Positions 17,078-25,113 of a stretch of 50,317 bases of DNA are shown one piece after another. The first letter of the stretch is position 1; each line of letters opens with the position of its first letter. This DNA comes from an uncultured Pelagibacteraceae bacterium (GTDB lineage: Bacteria > Pseudomonadota > Alphaproteobacteria > Pelagibacterales > Pelagibacteraceae). The DNA lies in contig CACPPK010000006.1 of NCBI GenBank assembly GCA_902635845.1, forward strand, positions 1 through 50,317, in the 5' to 3' direction. Made by a program: the position numbers and the translations under genes. The notes under the pieces were generated by a model that made no database searches, was not told where the DNA came from, and saw only the letters and a program-made list of their open reading frames with translations.

Positions 17078-18220
17078 CTAATACTTAATTTTTTCTACGA
17101 TTAGAGGAATATAATTTTTAAAATTAAAAAAACCTTTATTGCAGTATTGCCAAGCCAATTGATCAAGATTTCTATATAAAAAATCTATCTTTAAATTATT
17201 AGAATTTAAAAAATCTAAATTTTCACCTACTGTTGGATACAAACCATAATAATTTCCAAAATTTGTTAATTCACTTATATCTATAATTTGACAATCAACA
17301 GATTGATTTTTTAATCTTTGTTCTTGGTCTTCTATTAAATGAGATTTAAATTTCACTAACTTTTCACTGAGTTTTATTACTCTATTTTCATTTCTATTAG
17401 AAACTAAGTAAATTTTCTTAAAGTTGTTTTCCTTAAAGTCAGTGATTTCAAACGAGAGATTATTTTCAAAAATTAAAAGATTCTTATTCTCAATCTTTTG
17501 TGGGTTATTGAAATCCTGTTTAATTATTTGATAAGATTTTTCAGATACTTTTGGAGGAGCATTTTCATTTAATTTTATATTTTGAAATCTATTGTTAGTG
17601 AATTTTTTAATATTCCATTCACTTGCAAGGTAATGTTTTCCTTGAGTTTGAACACCCGCAACCCATCGCCATCCAAGAGTATTTGATGCAGCATCTCCAT
17701 CATAAAGATGTTGCATAAAAAATTCTGCACCTAATTCCCAAGGCAATTCTAAAGTAAAAATCCAAATACTAGCAAACCACATTCTTGTGTGATTATGCAA
17801 ATAATTTTTTTCTTTAAGCTCTTTCACCCACTCATTAAAGCAATCTACTTTTGTTTTTCCTTCGATTGCTGCAATATAATCTTTATTATCTTTAAATTCA
17901 TTTTTGATTTGATTTAATTCGATAAGATAATCCGTCCAAACATTTGGTCTTAGTTCTAACCAACCTTTCCAATAAGTTCGCCATAGAACTTCTTGAATAA
18001 ACTTTTCATTTTTTGAAAAAGAAAATTTACTTAGAGCTTTCCGAATGACTTCTTGTTCATTAATTATTCCATGAGTTATATATGGTGATAAGCAAGATAT
18101 ATTAGATCTTTTTTCAGGTCCAAAATCAAAATTTCTTAATTTTGAATATTCTCCAAGATTATTCTCAACAAAATTATTTAATTGATTTAAGGCCTTAGCC
18201 CTTGAAGCTTCAAATATCAT
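17078..18220 (-). CDS. Photolyase-type FAD-binding domain protein with unusual domain order
   Basis: A 380-residue protein that starts directly with the helical FAD-binding domain of photolyases/cryptochromes (residues about 1-215): FGPEKRSNISCLSPYITHG, EVLWRTYWKGW, YLHNHTRMWFAS, LYDGDAASNTLGWRWVAG and KHYLASEWNI. The usual N-terminal alpha/beta antenna domain is absent. Instead the last 160 residues alternate short strands and helices (KNLLIFENNLSFE, KKIYLVSNRNE, DCQIIDISEL) and end with LDQLAWQYCNKGFFNFK. This looks like an alpha/beta domain placed after, not before, the FAD domain. A flavin-based light or repair function is likely. Confidence 0.8.
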   Translation of the reverse strand: MIFEASRAKALNQLNNFVENNLGEYSKLRNFDFGPEKRSNISCLSPYITHGIINEQEVIRKALSKFSFSKNEKFIQEVLWRTYWKGWLELRPNVWTDYLIELNQIKNEFKDNKDYIAAIEGKTKVDCFNEWVKELKEKNYLHNHTRMWFASIWIFTLELPWELGAEFFMQHLYDGDAASNTLGWRWVAGVQTQGKHYLASEWNIKKFTNNRFQNIKLNENAPPKVSEKSYQIIKQDFNNPQKIENKNLLIFENNLSFEITDFKENNFKKIYLVSNRNENRVIKLSEKLVKFKSHLIEDQEQRLKNQSVDCQIIDISELTNFGNYYGLYPTVGENLDFLNSNNLKIDFLYRNLDQLAWQYCNKGFFNFKNYIPLIVEKIKY

Positions 18221-18226
18221 TTTAAA

Positions 18227-18607
18227 TTATTTTGATTTTTTTTTCTTAAGACCTAATTTGTCACTATGTCTTAATCTTAAAACAACAATTGCTCCAGCTA
18301 TTAATAAAATAGCTACTGCTTCATAAACAAGTGCAGTAGGATCCATTTCTTTACCCTGTAGAATAATAAATCGTGCAAGGGCGGTAATTGCAATAAGAAG
18401 TGGTAGGGTAATACTAATAGATTGTTGGTTCCAAAAAACCCTAACCATTGCTAGTACCTCCAAATAAAGAAACATTAAAAGCAAATCTGCTAATGTAACA
18501 GATTGATTTAAGAACATGTTTTTCATTTCAATCCCTACAGCAATAACAGTGCTGATTAAGATAATAACCATTAATGCTAATTGTAAGTTTTTTGCTATCT
18601 TATCCAT
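18227..18607 (-). CDS. PsiE-like phosphate-starvation-inducible family membrane protein
   Basis: A 126-residue protein with four predicted membrane segments (LALMVIILISTVIAVG, LADLLLMFLYLEVLAMV, LPLLIAITALARFIIL, LVYEAVAILLIAGAIVVL) and a basic C-terminus, matching the PsiE family in length and layout, including the acidic-polar LYLEVLAMVRVFW helix. PsiE is induced by phosphate starvation in E. coli; its function is unknown. The start overlaps the stop of the upstream membrane gene by one base. Confidence 0.8.
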   Translation of the reverse strand: MDKIAKNLQLALMVIILISTVIAVGIEMKNMFLNQSVTLADLLLMFLYLEVLAMVRVFWNQQSISITLPLLIAITALARFIILQGKEMDPTALVYEAVAILLIAGAIVVLRLRHSDKLGLKKKKSK

Positions 18608-19065
18608 TATTTATCTTTACTAAAAGGTAACCATTTTTCAATTGCAGATTTTAAGGGACCATCATAAGGGATTGAATAAGAGTTCGGGTTTGGACTTGTC
18701 AAAACCTCAATTCCTTTTGAAAATACAAATATAAATACTATTACAAAAACTATGACCATGATTTTAAAAGGATCAAAATTTTTTGTTTGAAAAACACTTG
18801 CAGACTTCTCTTCTGCTCTATGAAATTGTTTAAAAGTCATATAGACGGCAAATATTAAACCTATATGAGCTAAAAAAAGTCCAGCCCATCCAAATGCGAA
18901 AGTTGTATAAGAAAAAACATATAAACTAAAAACAGTAGTCCAAATAAAACTTAAAACTAAAAGAATTTGTAATCTAACTGTTTTAGGTAGCGCACGTAGA
19001 TCATTCTTACTATCATCAAATAAAATGTTTGCAGCATCTCTCATCCAATTCTTTATTGATTCCAT
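18607..19065 (-). CDS. Hypothetical three-span membrane protein
   Basis: A 152-residue protein with a soluble N-terminal 30 residues (NWMRDAANILFDDSKNDLRAL) and three membrane segments: VRLQILLVLSFIWTTVFSLY, WAGLFLAHIGLIFAVYM and IMVIVFVIVFIFVF. The C-terminal 35 residues are polar. No family recognised. It is coupled to the PsiE-like gene, so the two may form a membrane complex. Confidence 0.72.
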   Translation of the reverse strand: MESIKNWMRDAANILFDDSKNDLRALPKTVRLQILLVLSFIWTTVFSLYVFSYTTFAFGWAGLFLAHIGLIFAVYMTFKQFHRAEEKSASVFQTKNFDPFKIMVIVFVIVFIFVFSKGIEVLTSPNPNSYSIPYDGPLKSAIEKWLPFSKDK

Positions 19066-19095
19066 GGACTAAGGATATAATTTTTAGTGATTTAA

Positions 19096-19111
19096 ACAAA
19101 TGCTAATTTGT
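19096..19111. promoter_or_regulatory. Inverted repeat between argG and the downstream membrane gene
   Basis: ACAAAT-GCTA-ATTTGT has perfect six-base arms and a four-base spacer within the 57-base gap between argG and the 18607-19065 gene. Read on the minus strand, it is a short AT-rich hairpin followed by TTTAAATC, so it could be a weak terminator for argG or an operator for the next gene. Confidence 0.3.
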
Positions 19112-19122
19112 CCTAAACTTGA

Positions 19123-20310
19123 CTAAGAACGAAGCTTTTTTTTGTGAAAATTGATAAATCTTTCAACGTTAGATTTATTAAATGACTTATTTTCTTCAAA
19201 TGAAACCTTCTTCATTGAATAAGCACTACTATTAGTAACTCTTGATTGAATTGTAATATTTCCTTTGTATAGTTTAAGCTTGACTGAGCCATTAACTTTG
19301 CTTTTTTTTAAGTCTACAATTTTTTGAAGTTTAAATCTTTCCTTTGAATACCAATAACCATTGTAAATTAACTCAGCATATCTAGACATTATTAAATCTT
19401 TTTTATGCATAGTTTCTTTATCTAAAGTAACAGACTCAATTGCTCGATGAGCATTAATTAAAAGAGTTCCACCAGGTGTTTCATACACTCCTCTAGATTT
19501 TATACCTAAAAATCTATTCTCTACTAAGTCAACTCTTCCAATTCCATTTTTACCTGCTATGTCATTTAGCTTTGTTAATAATTTAGCTGGAGACATTTTT
19601 TTTCCATTAATTCCAAAAGGATCACCGTTTTTAAAATTAATAGTAATAAACGATGGTTTGTTAGGAGCTTTTTCCGGAGAAACTGTTCGTTGAAATATAA
19701 ATTCTGGTGCAGAATTTATTGGATTTTCTAAAACCTTACCTTCAGTTGATGTGTGAAATAAATTGTCATCCACAGAAAAGGGAGGTGCGCCTTTTTTATC
19801 TTTCGGTATAGCTATGCCATGTTTTTTTGCATAATTAATCAAATCTGTTCTAGATTTTAATTTCCAAATTCTCCAAGGAGCTATAATTTTAATTTTAGGC
19901 CCAAAATAATGATAACCTAATTCAAATCTAACTTGATCATTACCTTTTCCAGTTGCTCCATGCGATACCGCATAGGCCTTAAATTTTTTAGCTACTCTTA
20001 TTTGATCTCTTGCAATAAGAGGCCTTGCTATCGATGTACCTAATAAATAAACACCTTCATAAACTGCATGTCCTCTGATCATGGGATAAACATAATCCTT
20101 AACAAAAATATCTTTCAAATCTTTAATAATTATATTTTTAACACCAAATTTCTTTGCATTAGTTATAATTTTTTTTCTATCAATTTCTTGGCCTACATCA
20201 GCTGTATAGCAAATTACGTCAGCATCATAATTTTCTTGAAGCCATTTTAAAATTATAGAAGTATCTAAACCTCCAGAATAAGCTAGAACAATTTTTTTTT
20301 TTGATTTCAT
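19123..20310 (-). CDS. argG: Argininosuccinate synthase
   Basis: Condenses citrulline and aspartate using ATP in arginine biosynthesis. The N-type ATP pyrophosphatase loop AYSGGLDTSIILKWL opens the protein, followed by GATGKGNDQVRFELGYH, PPFSVDDNLFHTS and the C-terminal GRVDLVENRFLGIKSRGVYE. The length of 395 residues is normal. Its start is four bases after the IalB-like gene's stop, so transcription is probably shared with that gene and the aldo/keto reductase upstream. Confidence 0.97.
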   Translation of the reverse strand: MKSKKKIVLAYSGGLDTSIILKWLQENYDADVICYTADVGQEIDRKKIITNAKKFGVKNIIIKDLKDIFVKDYVYPMIRGHAVYEGVYLLGTSIARPLIARDQIRVAKKFKAYAVSHGATGKGNDQVRFELGYHYFGPKIKIIAPWRIWKLKSRTDLINYAKKHGIAIPKDKKGAPPFSVDDNLFHTSTEGKVLENPINSAPEFIFQRTVSPEKAPNKPSFITINFKNGDPFGINGKKMSPAKLLTKLNDIAGKNGIGRVDLVENRFLGIKSRGVYETPGGTLLINAHRAIESVTLDKETMHKKDLIMSRYAELIYNGYWYSKERFKLQKIVDLKKSKVNGSVKLKLYKGNITIQSRVTNSSAYSMKKVSFEENKSFNKSNVERFINFHKKKLRS

Positions 20311-20314
20311 TGAA

Positions 20315-20827
20315 TTAACTACAAGCTTTTCTTGAGGCGTTATAAGCTTTAGTGAATCCTAGTAATGAGTAATGATCGATAGTTTGAGAACCTTTTTGAT
20401 TATAACCAGTAATCATAATTCTGGAACCTTTTCTCATTTGTTTTATCATTTTTAATTCAATTTTATTATCAGTTATCCATGCAAAACCTTGCTCTTTAAT
20501 ATCAAATTTAAATTTCTTTTTTCCAGAAGCTGCTGTTACAGAATTGTTTTTGTTGAATTCATAACCTGGTGTAACACTTACTTCATTTATAATATTATCG
20601 TTAGGTCTGAAAGCTACAAATAATTTTGCATCTCTTTTATTTGATTTTGGAGCTTGTAAAATAGGTAAAGATTGAGCAAAGCATATTTTACCGTCAGCAT
20701 CCATAACGACCATTGCCTCCCAATCTTTATATTTACCAATTTTTTTAATTTCCTGAGCTGAAACTTGAGCAGCACTACTTATAAAAAATATTCCTAACAA
20801 TATTGTAATTTTTTTAATTATGGACAT
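20315..20827 (-). CDS. IalB-like secreted protein
   Basis: A 170-residue exported protein: a signal peptide to about residue 24 (cleavage near SAQ), then GKYKDWEAMVV, GKICFAQSLP, DAKLFVAFRPNDN, a Phe-Lys-rich strand region and the C-terminal YSLLGFTKAYNASRKAC. The pattern follows the invasion-associated locus B family of alphaproteobacteria, which despite the name is widespread in free-living species. Two Cys (in KICFA and at the end, KACS) could form a disulfide. Its 5' end overlaps the aldo/keto reductase gene by 10 bases. Confidence 0.8.
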   Translation of the reverse strand: MSIIKKITILLGIFFISSAAQVSAQEIKKIGKYKDWEAMVVMDADGKICFAQSLPILQAPKSNKRDAKLFVAFRPNDNIINEVSVTPGYEFNKNNSVTAASGKKKFKFDIKEQGFAWITDNKIELKMIKQMRKGSRIMITGYNQKGSQTIDHYSLLGFTKAYNASRKACS

Positions 20828-21852
20828 GGATTTGGATAAATTGTTTGTATGTGGTTAATTTCTTTAATGACATCATCAGATAAGTTTACATTTACACTTT
20901 CTATATTTGTTTTCAACTGCTCCATTGTAGTTGCTCCAATTATTACACTAGTCATAAAGTCTTGGATTTCACAAAATTTAATAGACATCTGAGCCATATC
21001 TAAGGAATATTTTTTTGCAATTTTGTAATATTCTTCAATCGCATTATTTCTATTTGGTTTGTTGTATCTAGTCCAAAAATCACCATCTCTTTCAATTCTA
21101 GAATTTTTAGGTAAAGAATTATTTCTATACTTGCCAGTTAGGAAACCACTAGCCAAAGGTGAATAAGCTAAAAGGCCAATCTCATCCCTTATGGAGATTT
21201 CTGCTAAACCAACCTCATATGTTCGATTTAAGAGACTATAAGGATTTTGAACAGACATCATTCTTGGAAGTTTTTTTTGTTTTGAAATTTCTAAGAAATT
21301 TGAAACACCCCATGGAGTTTCATTTGATAATCCTATTTCTCTTATTTTTCCGTCATCAATAAATTTTTTAAGATTTCCTAAAACATCTTCAAATTGGTTC
21401 CATTCGTTTTCTTTATGTTTATATCCTAGTCTTCCAAAATTATTCACATTTCTTTCAGGCCAATGAAGCTGATACAAGTCAATATAATCTGTTTGGAGTC
21501 TTTTTAAACTTCCATCTATTGCTTTTGTCAAATTTTGAATACCAAAATTATTTTCCCCATTTCTAATATATGGTCTAGCAGGCCCGGCAACTTTTGTGGC
21601 TAATACAATCTTTTCTCTATTTTTATTTTTTTTGAACCAATTACCTATTATTACTTCTGTATGTCCGAATGTCTCTTCTTTAGGTGGAACTGAGTAAAGC
21701 TCTGCAGTATCCCAAAAATTTACTCCTTTATCTAAGGCAAAACTCATTTGCTCAAATGCCTCAAGTTCAGTATTTTGTTCTCCCCATGTCATAGTGCCGA
21801 GACAAATTGTACTCACTTTAATATGGGTATTACCTAAATTTTTGTAATTCAT
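20818..21852 (-). CDS. Aldo/keto reductase (Tas-like)
   Basis: A 344-residue (beta/alpha)8 NADPH-dependent oxidoreductase. The catalytic tetrad is visible: Asp and Tyr in NFWDTAELYSVPP, Lys in LATKVAGPAR and His in DLYQLHWPERN. The long family form with EEFGHTEVIIGNW-like sequence matches E. coli Tas. SVIIGATTMEQLKTNI near the end binds the cofactor phosphate. The physiological substrate is unknown. It heads a leftward run with the IalB-like gene and argG. Confidence 0.9.
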   Translation of the reverse strand: MNYKNLGNTHIKVSTICLGTMTWGEQNTELEAFEQMSFALDKGVNFWDTAELYSVPPKEETFGHTEVIIGNWFKKNKNREKIVLATKVAGPARPYIRNGENNFGIQNLTKAIDGSLKRLQTDYIDLYQLHWPERNVNNFGRLGYKHKENEWNQFEDVLGNLKKFIDDGKIREIGLSNETPWGVSNFLEISKQKKLPRMMSVQNPYSLLNRTYEVGLAEISIRDEIGLLAYSPLASGFLTGKYRNNSLPKNSRIERDGDFWTRYNKPNRNNAIEEYYKIAKKYSLDMAQMSIKFCEIQDFMTSVIIGATTMEQLKTNIESVNVNLSDDVIKEINHIQTIYPNPCP

Positions 21853-21894
21853 TAGAAATATTTAGTTAAATTTTTTTTACTCTTTTAAGGTATC

Positions 21895-21924
21895 TTGAAT
21901 AATTAGTAAAAGAATATATATATT
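21895..21924 (+). promoter_or_regulatory. Putative promoter of the BI-1 family gene
   Basis: TTGAAT (21895-21900) and TATATT (21919-21924) are separated by 18 bases, a sigma70-like arrangement. The second box lies only seven bases before the ATG at 21932, so the transcript would be almost leaderless. The AT-rich background makes chance matches common. Confidence 0.3.
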
Positions 21925-21931
21925 ACTCATT

Positions 21932-22693
21932 ATGGAATTTGATAAAAACGGAATACTAAATAGAGCTAAAGCAGCGCAACAATCGACTGCTGAAATGGAT
22001 GAAGGCTTAAGAGCCTACATGCTAAAAGTTTATAATTACATGGGAGCAGGTGTACTTTTAACCGGTATATTTGCGGTAATTACTTTTAAAATTTCAACGG
22101 TTACAAATGACTCTGGAATGTTAGTTGGTTTAACATCTTTTGGAAATACTATTTATAACTCAGGTTTTAAATGGCTTGTAGTTCTTGCTCCAATCGTACC
22201 GTTTTTTATGTTTATGACAGGAATGAGAAAGATGAGTTCATCAAAAGCAAAATCATTATTTTGGATTTTTTCTGCTTTATGGGGCCTTTCACTATCTTCC
22301 CTTTTACTTTTATATACGGGAGCAAGTGTTGCTAGAGTATTTTTTATTACCTCAGCTACATTTGGCACTATGAGTATTTATGGTTATACAACAAAGAGAG
22401 ATTTAACAAAATTAGGATCCTTCTGTATAATGGGTCTTGTTGGAATAATTATTGCTTCACTGGTAAATATTTTCATGCAGTCACCTATGATGTACTTTGT
22501 GATTTCAATTTTAGGTGTTTTAATCTTTGTAGGTTTAACAGCTTACGATACTCAGAAAATCAAAAACATGTATTCACCATCAGATAGTGGTGAAATTATC
22601 AGTAAAAAAGCTGTAATGGGTGCACTTACCCTATACATGGATTTCATAAACTTATTTATCTTTTTGTTGAGAATTTTTGGTCAAAGAAGATAA
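21932..22693 (+). CDS. Bax inhibitor-1 / YccA family membrane protein
   Basis: A 253-residue protein with seven membrane segments, the standard BI-1 layout. Typical pieces are the polar N-terminus DEGLRAYMLKVYNYMGAGVLLTG, ALWGLSLSSLLLLYTG, GTMSIYGYTTKRDLTKLGSF, and the acidic-pair helix LTAYDTQKIKNMY followed by ALTLYMDFINLFIFLLRIFG. Bacterial homologues act as pH-sensitive calcium leak channels or modulate FtsH. It is monocistronic and divergent from the aldo/keto reductase. Confidence 0.93.
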   Translation: MEFDKNGILNRAKAAQQSTAEMDEGLRAYMLKVYNYMGAGVLLTGIFAVITFKISTVTNDSGMLVGLTSFGNTIYNSGFKWLVVLAPIVPFFMFMTGMRKMSSSKAKSLFWIFSALWGLSLSSLLLLYTGASVARVFFITSATFGTMSIYGYTTKRDLTKLGSFCIMGLVGIIIASLVNIFMQSPMMYFVISILGVLIFVGLTAYDTQKIKNMYSPSDSGEIISKKAVMGALTLYMDFINLFIFLLRIFGQRR

Positions 22694-22695
22694 AT

Positions 22696-23040
22696 TTATT
22701 TTTGAAGTTTCTTCCAGTTGGTATTTTTTAATAAAATCTTAAGATCGTAAGAATTTTTTAGTATTTTACCACTTGTATCGGTAATCAAATATTTAAGATT
22801 TTTATTTTTAGGCTTAAAATTTTTACAAATTTTATAAAGGGCATTTTCGGTAGCATTTCTAAAAACACTAAAACCTACTTGTTTACTTGAAATACTTAAA
22901 CCATAATCTTTCCAAGAGCCTTCTGAAACCATTTTAGCATATAAGTCTAATATAATTTTTAGTTCATCCTTTTCAAAAAAATGTTTTTCCTCAATTTTGT
23001 TGTGTGGGTTATTTACTACTAATTTTAAATTACTACGCAT
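22696..23040 (-). CDS. DUF2794 domain-containing protein
   Basis: A 114-residue soluble protein matching DUF2794, an alphaproteobacterial family: FFEKDELKIILDLYAKMVSEG, WKDYGLSISSKQVGFSVFRN, ALYKICKNFKP and YLITDTSGKILK. The function is unknown. It overlaps yciB by eight bases, so co-translation is likely. Confidence 0.82.
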   Translation of the reverse strand: MRSNLKLVVNNPHNKIEEKHFFEKDELKIILDLYAKMVSEGSWKDYGLSISSKQVGFSVFRNATENALYKICKNFKPKNKNLKYLITDTSGKILKNSYDLKILLKNTNWKKLQK

Positions 23041-23587
23041 CTATTTTGTGTTTATTGATTAATGGTATTTGAAATCCTGTAAATACTATCGTTATCGGAA
23101 GCATACCCCATACTTTAAAATTAACCCAAAATTCTTCTGTTTGAGTTCTCCAAACAATTTCATTTAATAAAGCAAGACCAAAGAAAAAATACATCCATCT
23201 TTTATTAAGAATTTCCCATCCAATATCAGTTAGAGGAATAGATTTACCCATAATTTTTTTAAGAATAGGTTCATTGGTAAAATATTTCCCAAAAAATAAT
23301 GCAAGAGCAAACATAATATTAATGATAGTTGGTTTTAGGTATATAAATATAGGATCATTAAAGTAGATTGTTAATCCACCAAAAAAAGTAATTAAAATTC
23401 CACTTACCAAAGGCATTGGGGGAATTTTTTTTTCAAAAAACCAAACTATTGCTAATGCAACTAAAGTTGCAACTATCAGTGGAGGTATTGCTACTGATAA
23501 ATTTTTACCACTATTGTAATAATAGAAAAAAAATATTGCTAAAGGACCGAAATCAGTAACAAATTTTAAAAAAGATTTATTCACCAA
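23033..23587 (-). CDS. YciB / septation protein A-like inner-membrane protein
   Basis: A 184-residue protein with five to six membrane segments and the YciB signatures FVTDFGPLAIFFFYYY, FFGGLTIYFNDPIFIYLKPT, LTDIGWEILNKRWMYFF and the C-terminal VNFKVWGMLP. The family affects cell-envelope synthesis and septation. In many alphaproteobacteria this gene is next to ftsY and ccm genes; here ccm is 600 bases away but the ftsY in this window is 26 kb away. It is divergent from hspQ. Confidence 0.88.
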   Translation of the reverse strand: MVNKSFLKFVTDFGPLAIFFFYYYNSGKNLSVAIPPLIVATLVALAIVWFFEKKIPPMPLVSGILITFFGGLTIYFNDPIFIYLKPTIINIMFALALFFGKYFTNEPILKKIMGKSIPLTDIGWEILNKRWMYFFFGLALLNEIVWRTQTEEFWVNFKVWGMLPITIVFTGFQIPLINKHKIDA

Positions 23588-23635
23588 AAAGATATTAACA
23601 TATTTGCCACATCACAAAACATTTATATTTTTAGC

Positions 23636-23663
23636 ATTGATTTTTATTTTTAAATACCCATAC
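23636..23663 (+). promoter_or_regulatory. Candidate heat-shock (sigma32-type) promoter of hspQ
   Basis: ATTGATT (23636-23642), then 13 bases, then ACCCATAC (23656-23663) resembles the enterobacterial sigma32 consensus CTTGAAA / CCCCATNT. The expected start site falls within a few bases of the hspQ ATG at 23672, implying a leaderless or nearly leaderless mRNA. RpoH is one of very few sigma factors known in SAR11, which makes the assignment plausible. Confidence 0.4.
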
Positions 23664-23671
23664 TGAGACCA

Positions 23672-23992
23672 ATGCCAGTTCAAAAAGCTAAATTTTCAAT
23701 TGGAGACATTGTGAAGCATAAACACTTTGAATTTAGAGGTGTGATTTATGATGTTGACTTTGAATTCAATAATTCTGAAGAGTGGTATCAATCTATTCCA
23801 AAAAATGTGAGACCAAGAAAAGATCAACCATTTTATCACTTATTAGCAGAAAATGATGAGATAACTTATGAAGCTTATGTTTCTGAGCAAAACTTGCTAA
23901 TGGACGACTCTGATGAACCAATAAAACACCCATTAATTGAAGAAATTTTTTCCGGAAAAAAAGGTTCTAGTTATTTCAAGCTTTCTAATTAA
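23672..23992 (+). CDS. hspQ: Heat shock protein HspQ
   Basis: A 106-residue protein of the HspQ family (hemimethylated-DNA-binding YccV domain). Signatures: KFSIGDIVKHKHFEFRGVIYD, the Trp/Tyr region EEWYQSIP, PFYHLLAEN and TYEAYVSEQNL. In enterobacteria HspQ is a specificity factor for Lon protease and is heat inducible. It is a single gene, followed by the longest non-coding gap of the window. Confidence 0.93.
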   Translation: MPVQKAKFSIGDIVKHKHFEFRGVIYDVDFEFNNSEEWYQSIPKNVRPRKDQPFYHLLAENDEITYEAYVSEQNLLMDDSDEPIKHPLIEEIFSGKKGSSYFKLSN

Positions 23993-24046
23993 GGCAACCA
24001 TCATTCAAACACATTTAGCTCAAATCTAGGCCATACAAATTAGCTA

Positions 24047-24142
24047 TCTATTCAGTATCTTCTGGTCAAGAGTGTTAAACGTTAATTTCAAACTTATTAT
24101 CTCCCCTCTGCATTCTTGATCAGAAAACTATTTCGTAATAGA
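24047..24142 (+). ncRNA. Candidate structured RNA in the hspQ-ccmC gap
   Basis: The 179-base gap 23993-24171, the longest of the window, can form a 16-bp helix: 24060-24075 pairs with 24110-24125. Three of the pairs are G-U or U-G and work only if the plus strand is transcribed. The helix continues after small internal loops (AGT 24054-24056 with ACT 24127-24129, and TCTATT 24047-24052 with AATAGA 24137-24142), giving a long rod with a 34-base apical loop containing CTCCCC. Alternatively 24128-24141 folds alone (CTATT-TCGT-AATAG). It could be an sRNA or the 5' leader of the ccm operon. I find no SRP RNA, tmRNA or known riboswitch signature. Confidence 0.45.
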
Positions 24143-24171
24143 AATCACCAAAAAAAATTCTAAATTAAAAT

Positions 24172-24879
24172 ATGTTTAAACTTTTTGAACCTAATAAGAT
24201 TTTTAAAATTACTTCAAAAGCACCTAAGTACGTATTATTTTTGTTTATTGTTGTATTAAGTGTTGGTTTAGTTGAAGCATTAGTCATATCTCCTGAAGAT
24301 TACAAACAAAGTGATGCAGTTAGGATTATGTATGTTCATGTTCCTGCTGCTTGGATTTCACTTGGAATATTTTCTTCTATAACTTTGTTATCTATTTGTG
24401 GTTTTGTATTTAGAAACAAAAACTTTTTTTTAATCTCTAAAAGTTTAGCTCCTTCAGGATTTGTTTTTAATATTATTGCTTTAGTTACAGGATCAATTTG
24501 GGGAAAACCAACTTGGGGAACATGGTGGGCTTGGGATGCAAGAATTACATCAATGTTAATATTAGCTTTATTCTATGCAATGTATTTAATTGTTTGGAGA
24601 ATTTATGATAAGGAAGAAAAAGTCTACAAGATCTCAACTTTTATAACTATTTTAGGAATTATTAATGTCCCAATAATAAAGTACTCAGTTGATTGGTGGA
24701 ATACACTCCATCAACCTGCATCTATTAATATTTTGTCAAAAAGCTCAATTCATTCATCAATGCTTTACCCATTATTAATAATGACTGCGGCATTTGCTCT
24801 TTTTTCATTGTTAATTTTCTTAATGAAATATAATACAGAACTGATAAAAATTAAAAATAAGGGCTTAGATAGATTATGA
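24172..24879 (+). CDS. ccmC: Heme exporter / cytochrome c maturation protein CcmC
   Basis: A 235-residue, six-span inner-membrane protein that binds heme and hands it to CcmE. The tryptophan-rich heme-handling motif reads WGKPTWGTWWAWDARITS. The conserved periplasmic His residues are in MYVHVPAAW before it and WWNTLHQPAS after it. It is the first gene of ccmCDEFGH here; ccmA and ccmB do not precede it. It overlaps ccmD by four bases. Confidence 0.95.
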   Translation: MFKLFEPNKIFKITSKAPKYVLFLFIVVLSVGLVEALVISPEDYKQSDAVRIMYVHVPAAWISLGIFSSITLLSICGFVFRNKNFFLISKSLAPSGFVFNIIALVTGSIWGKPTWGTWWAWDARITSMLILALFYAMYLIVWRIYDKEEKVYKISTFITILGIINVPIIKYSVDWWNTLHQPASINILSKSSIHSSMLYPLLIMTAAFALFSLLIFLMKYNTELIKIKNKGLDRL

Positions 24880-25103
24880 TAAATGAATTATTTTTTATGA
24901 ATGGATATGCAGTGTATGTGTTATCTGCTTTTGGCTTTACATTATTAAGTTTCTTAGGTTTATATTTGGTAACTAAAATGCAATTTGTTAAAGAACAAAA
25001 CAAATTTGTTGCTAAATTTGGATCACTTACTACTGAGCAAGCTAATTCTGCAAAATCACAAAGAATAAATAAAGAAATTTTAGCAAACGTAACAAATAAT
25101 TAA
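24876..25103 (+). CDS. ccmD: Heme exporter protein CcmD
   Basis: A 75-residue single-span protein (GYAVYVLSAFGFTLLSFLGLYL) starting MINELFFMNGYAVYV, with a polar C-terminal tail, the usual CcmD form. It helps release holo-CcmE from the CcmABCD complex. Position between ccmC and ccmE, with overlap to ccmC, supports the call more than the sequence itself. Confidence 0.88.
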   Translation: MINELFFMNGYAVYVLSAFGFTLLSFLGLYLVTKMQFVKEQNKFVAKFGSLTTEQANSAKSQRINKEILANVTNN

Positions 25104-25113
25104 CTTTTAAACC

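Noticed and set aside
24001..24170. SRP RNA, 6S RNA or tmRNA in the hspQ-ccmC gap
   Set aside because: The conserved SRP apical loop and tmRNA tag or tRNA-like ends are absent, and the 5' and 3' ends of the gap do not pair as in 6S RNA. Kept only as an unnamed structured RNA candidate.
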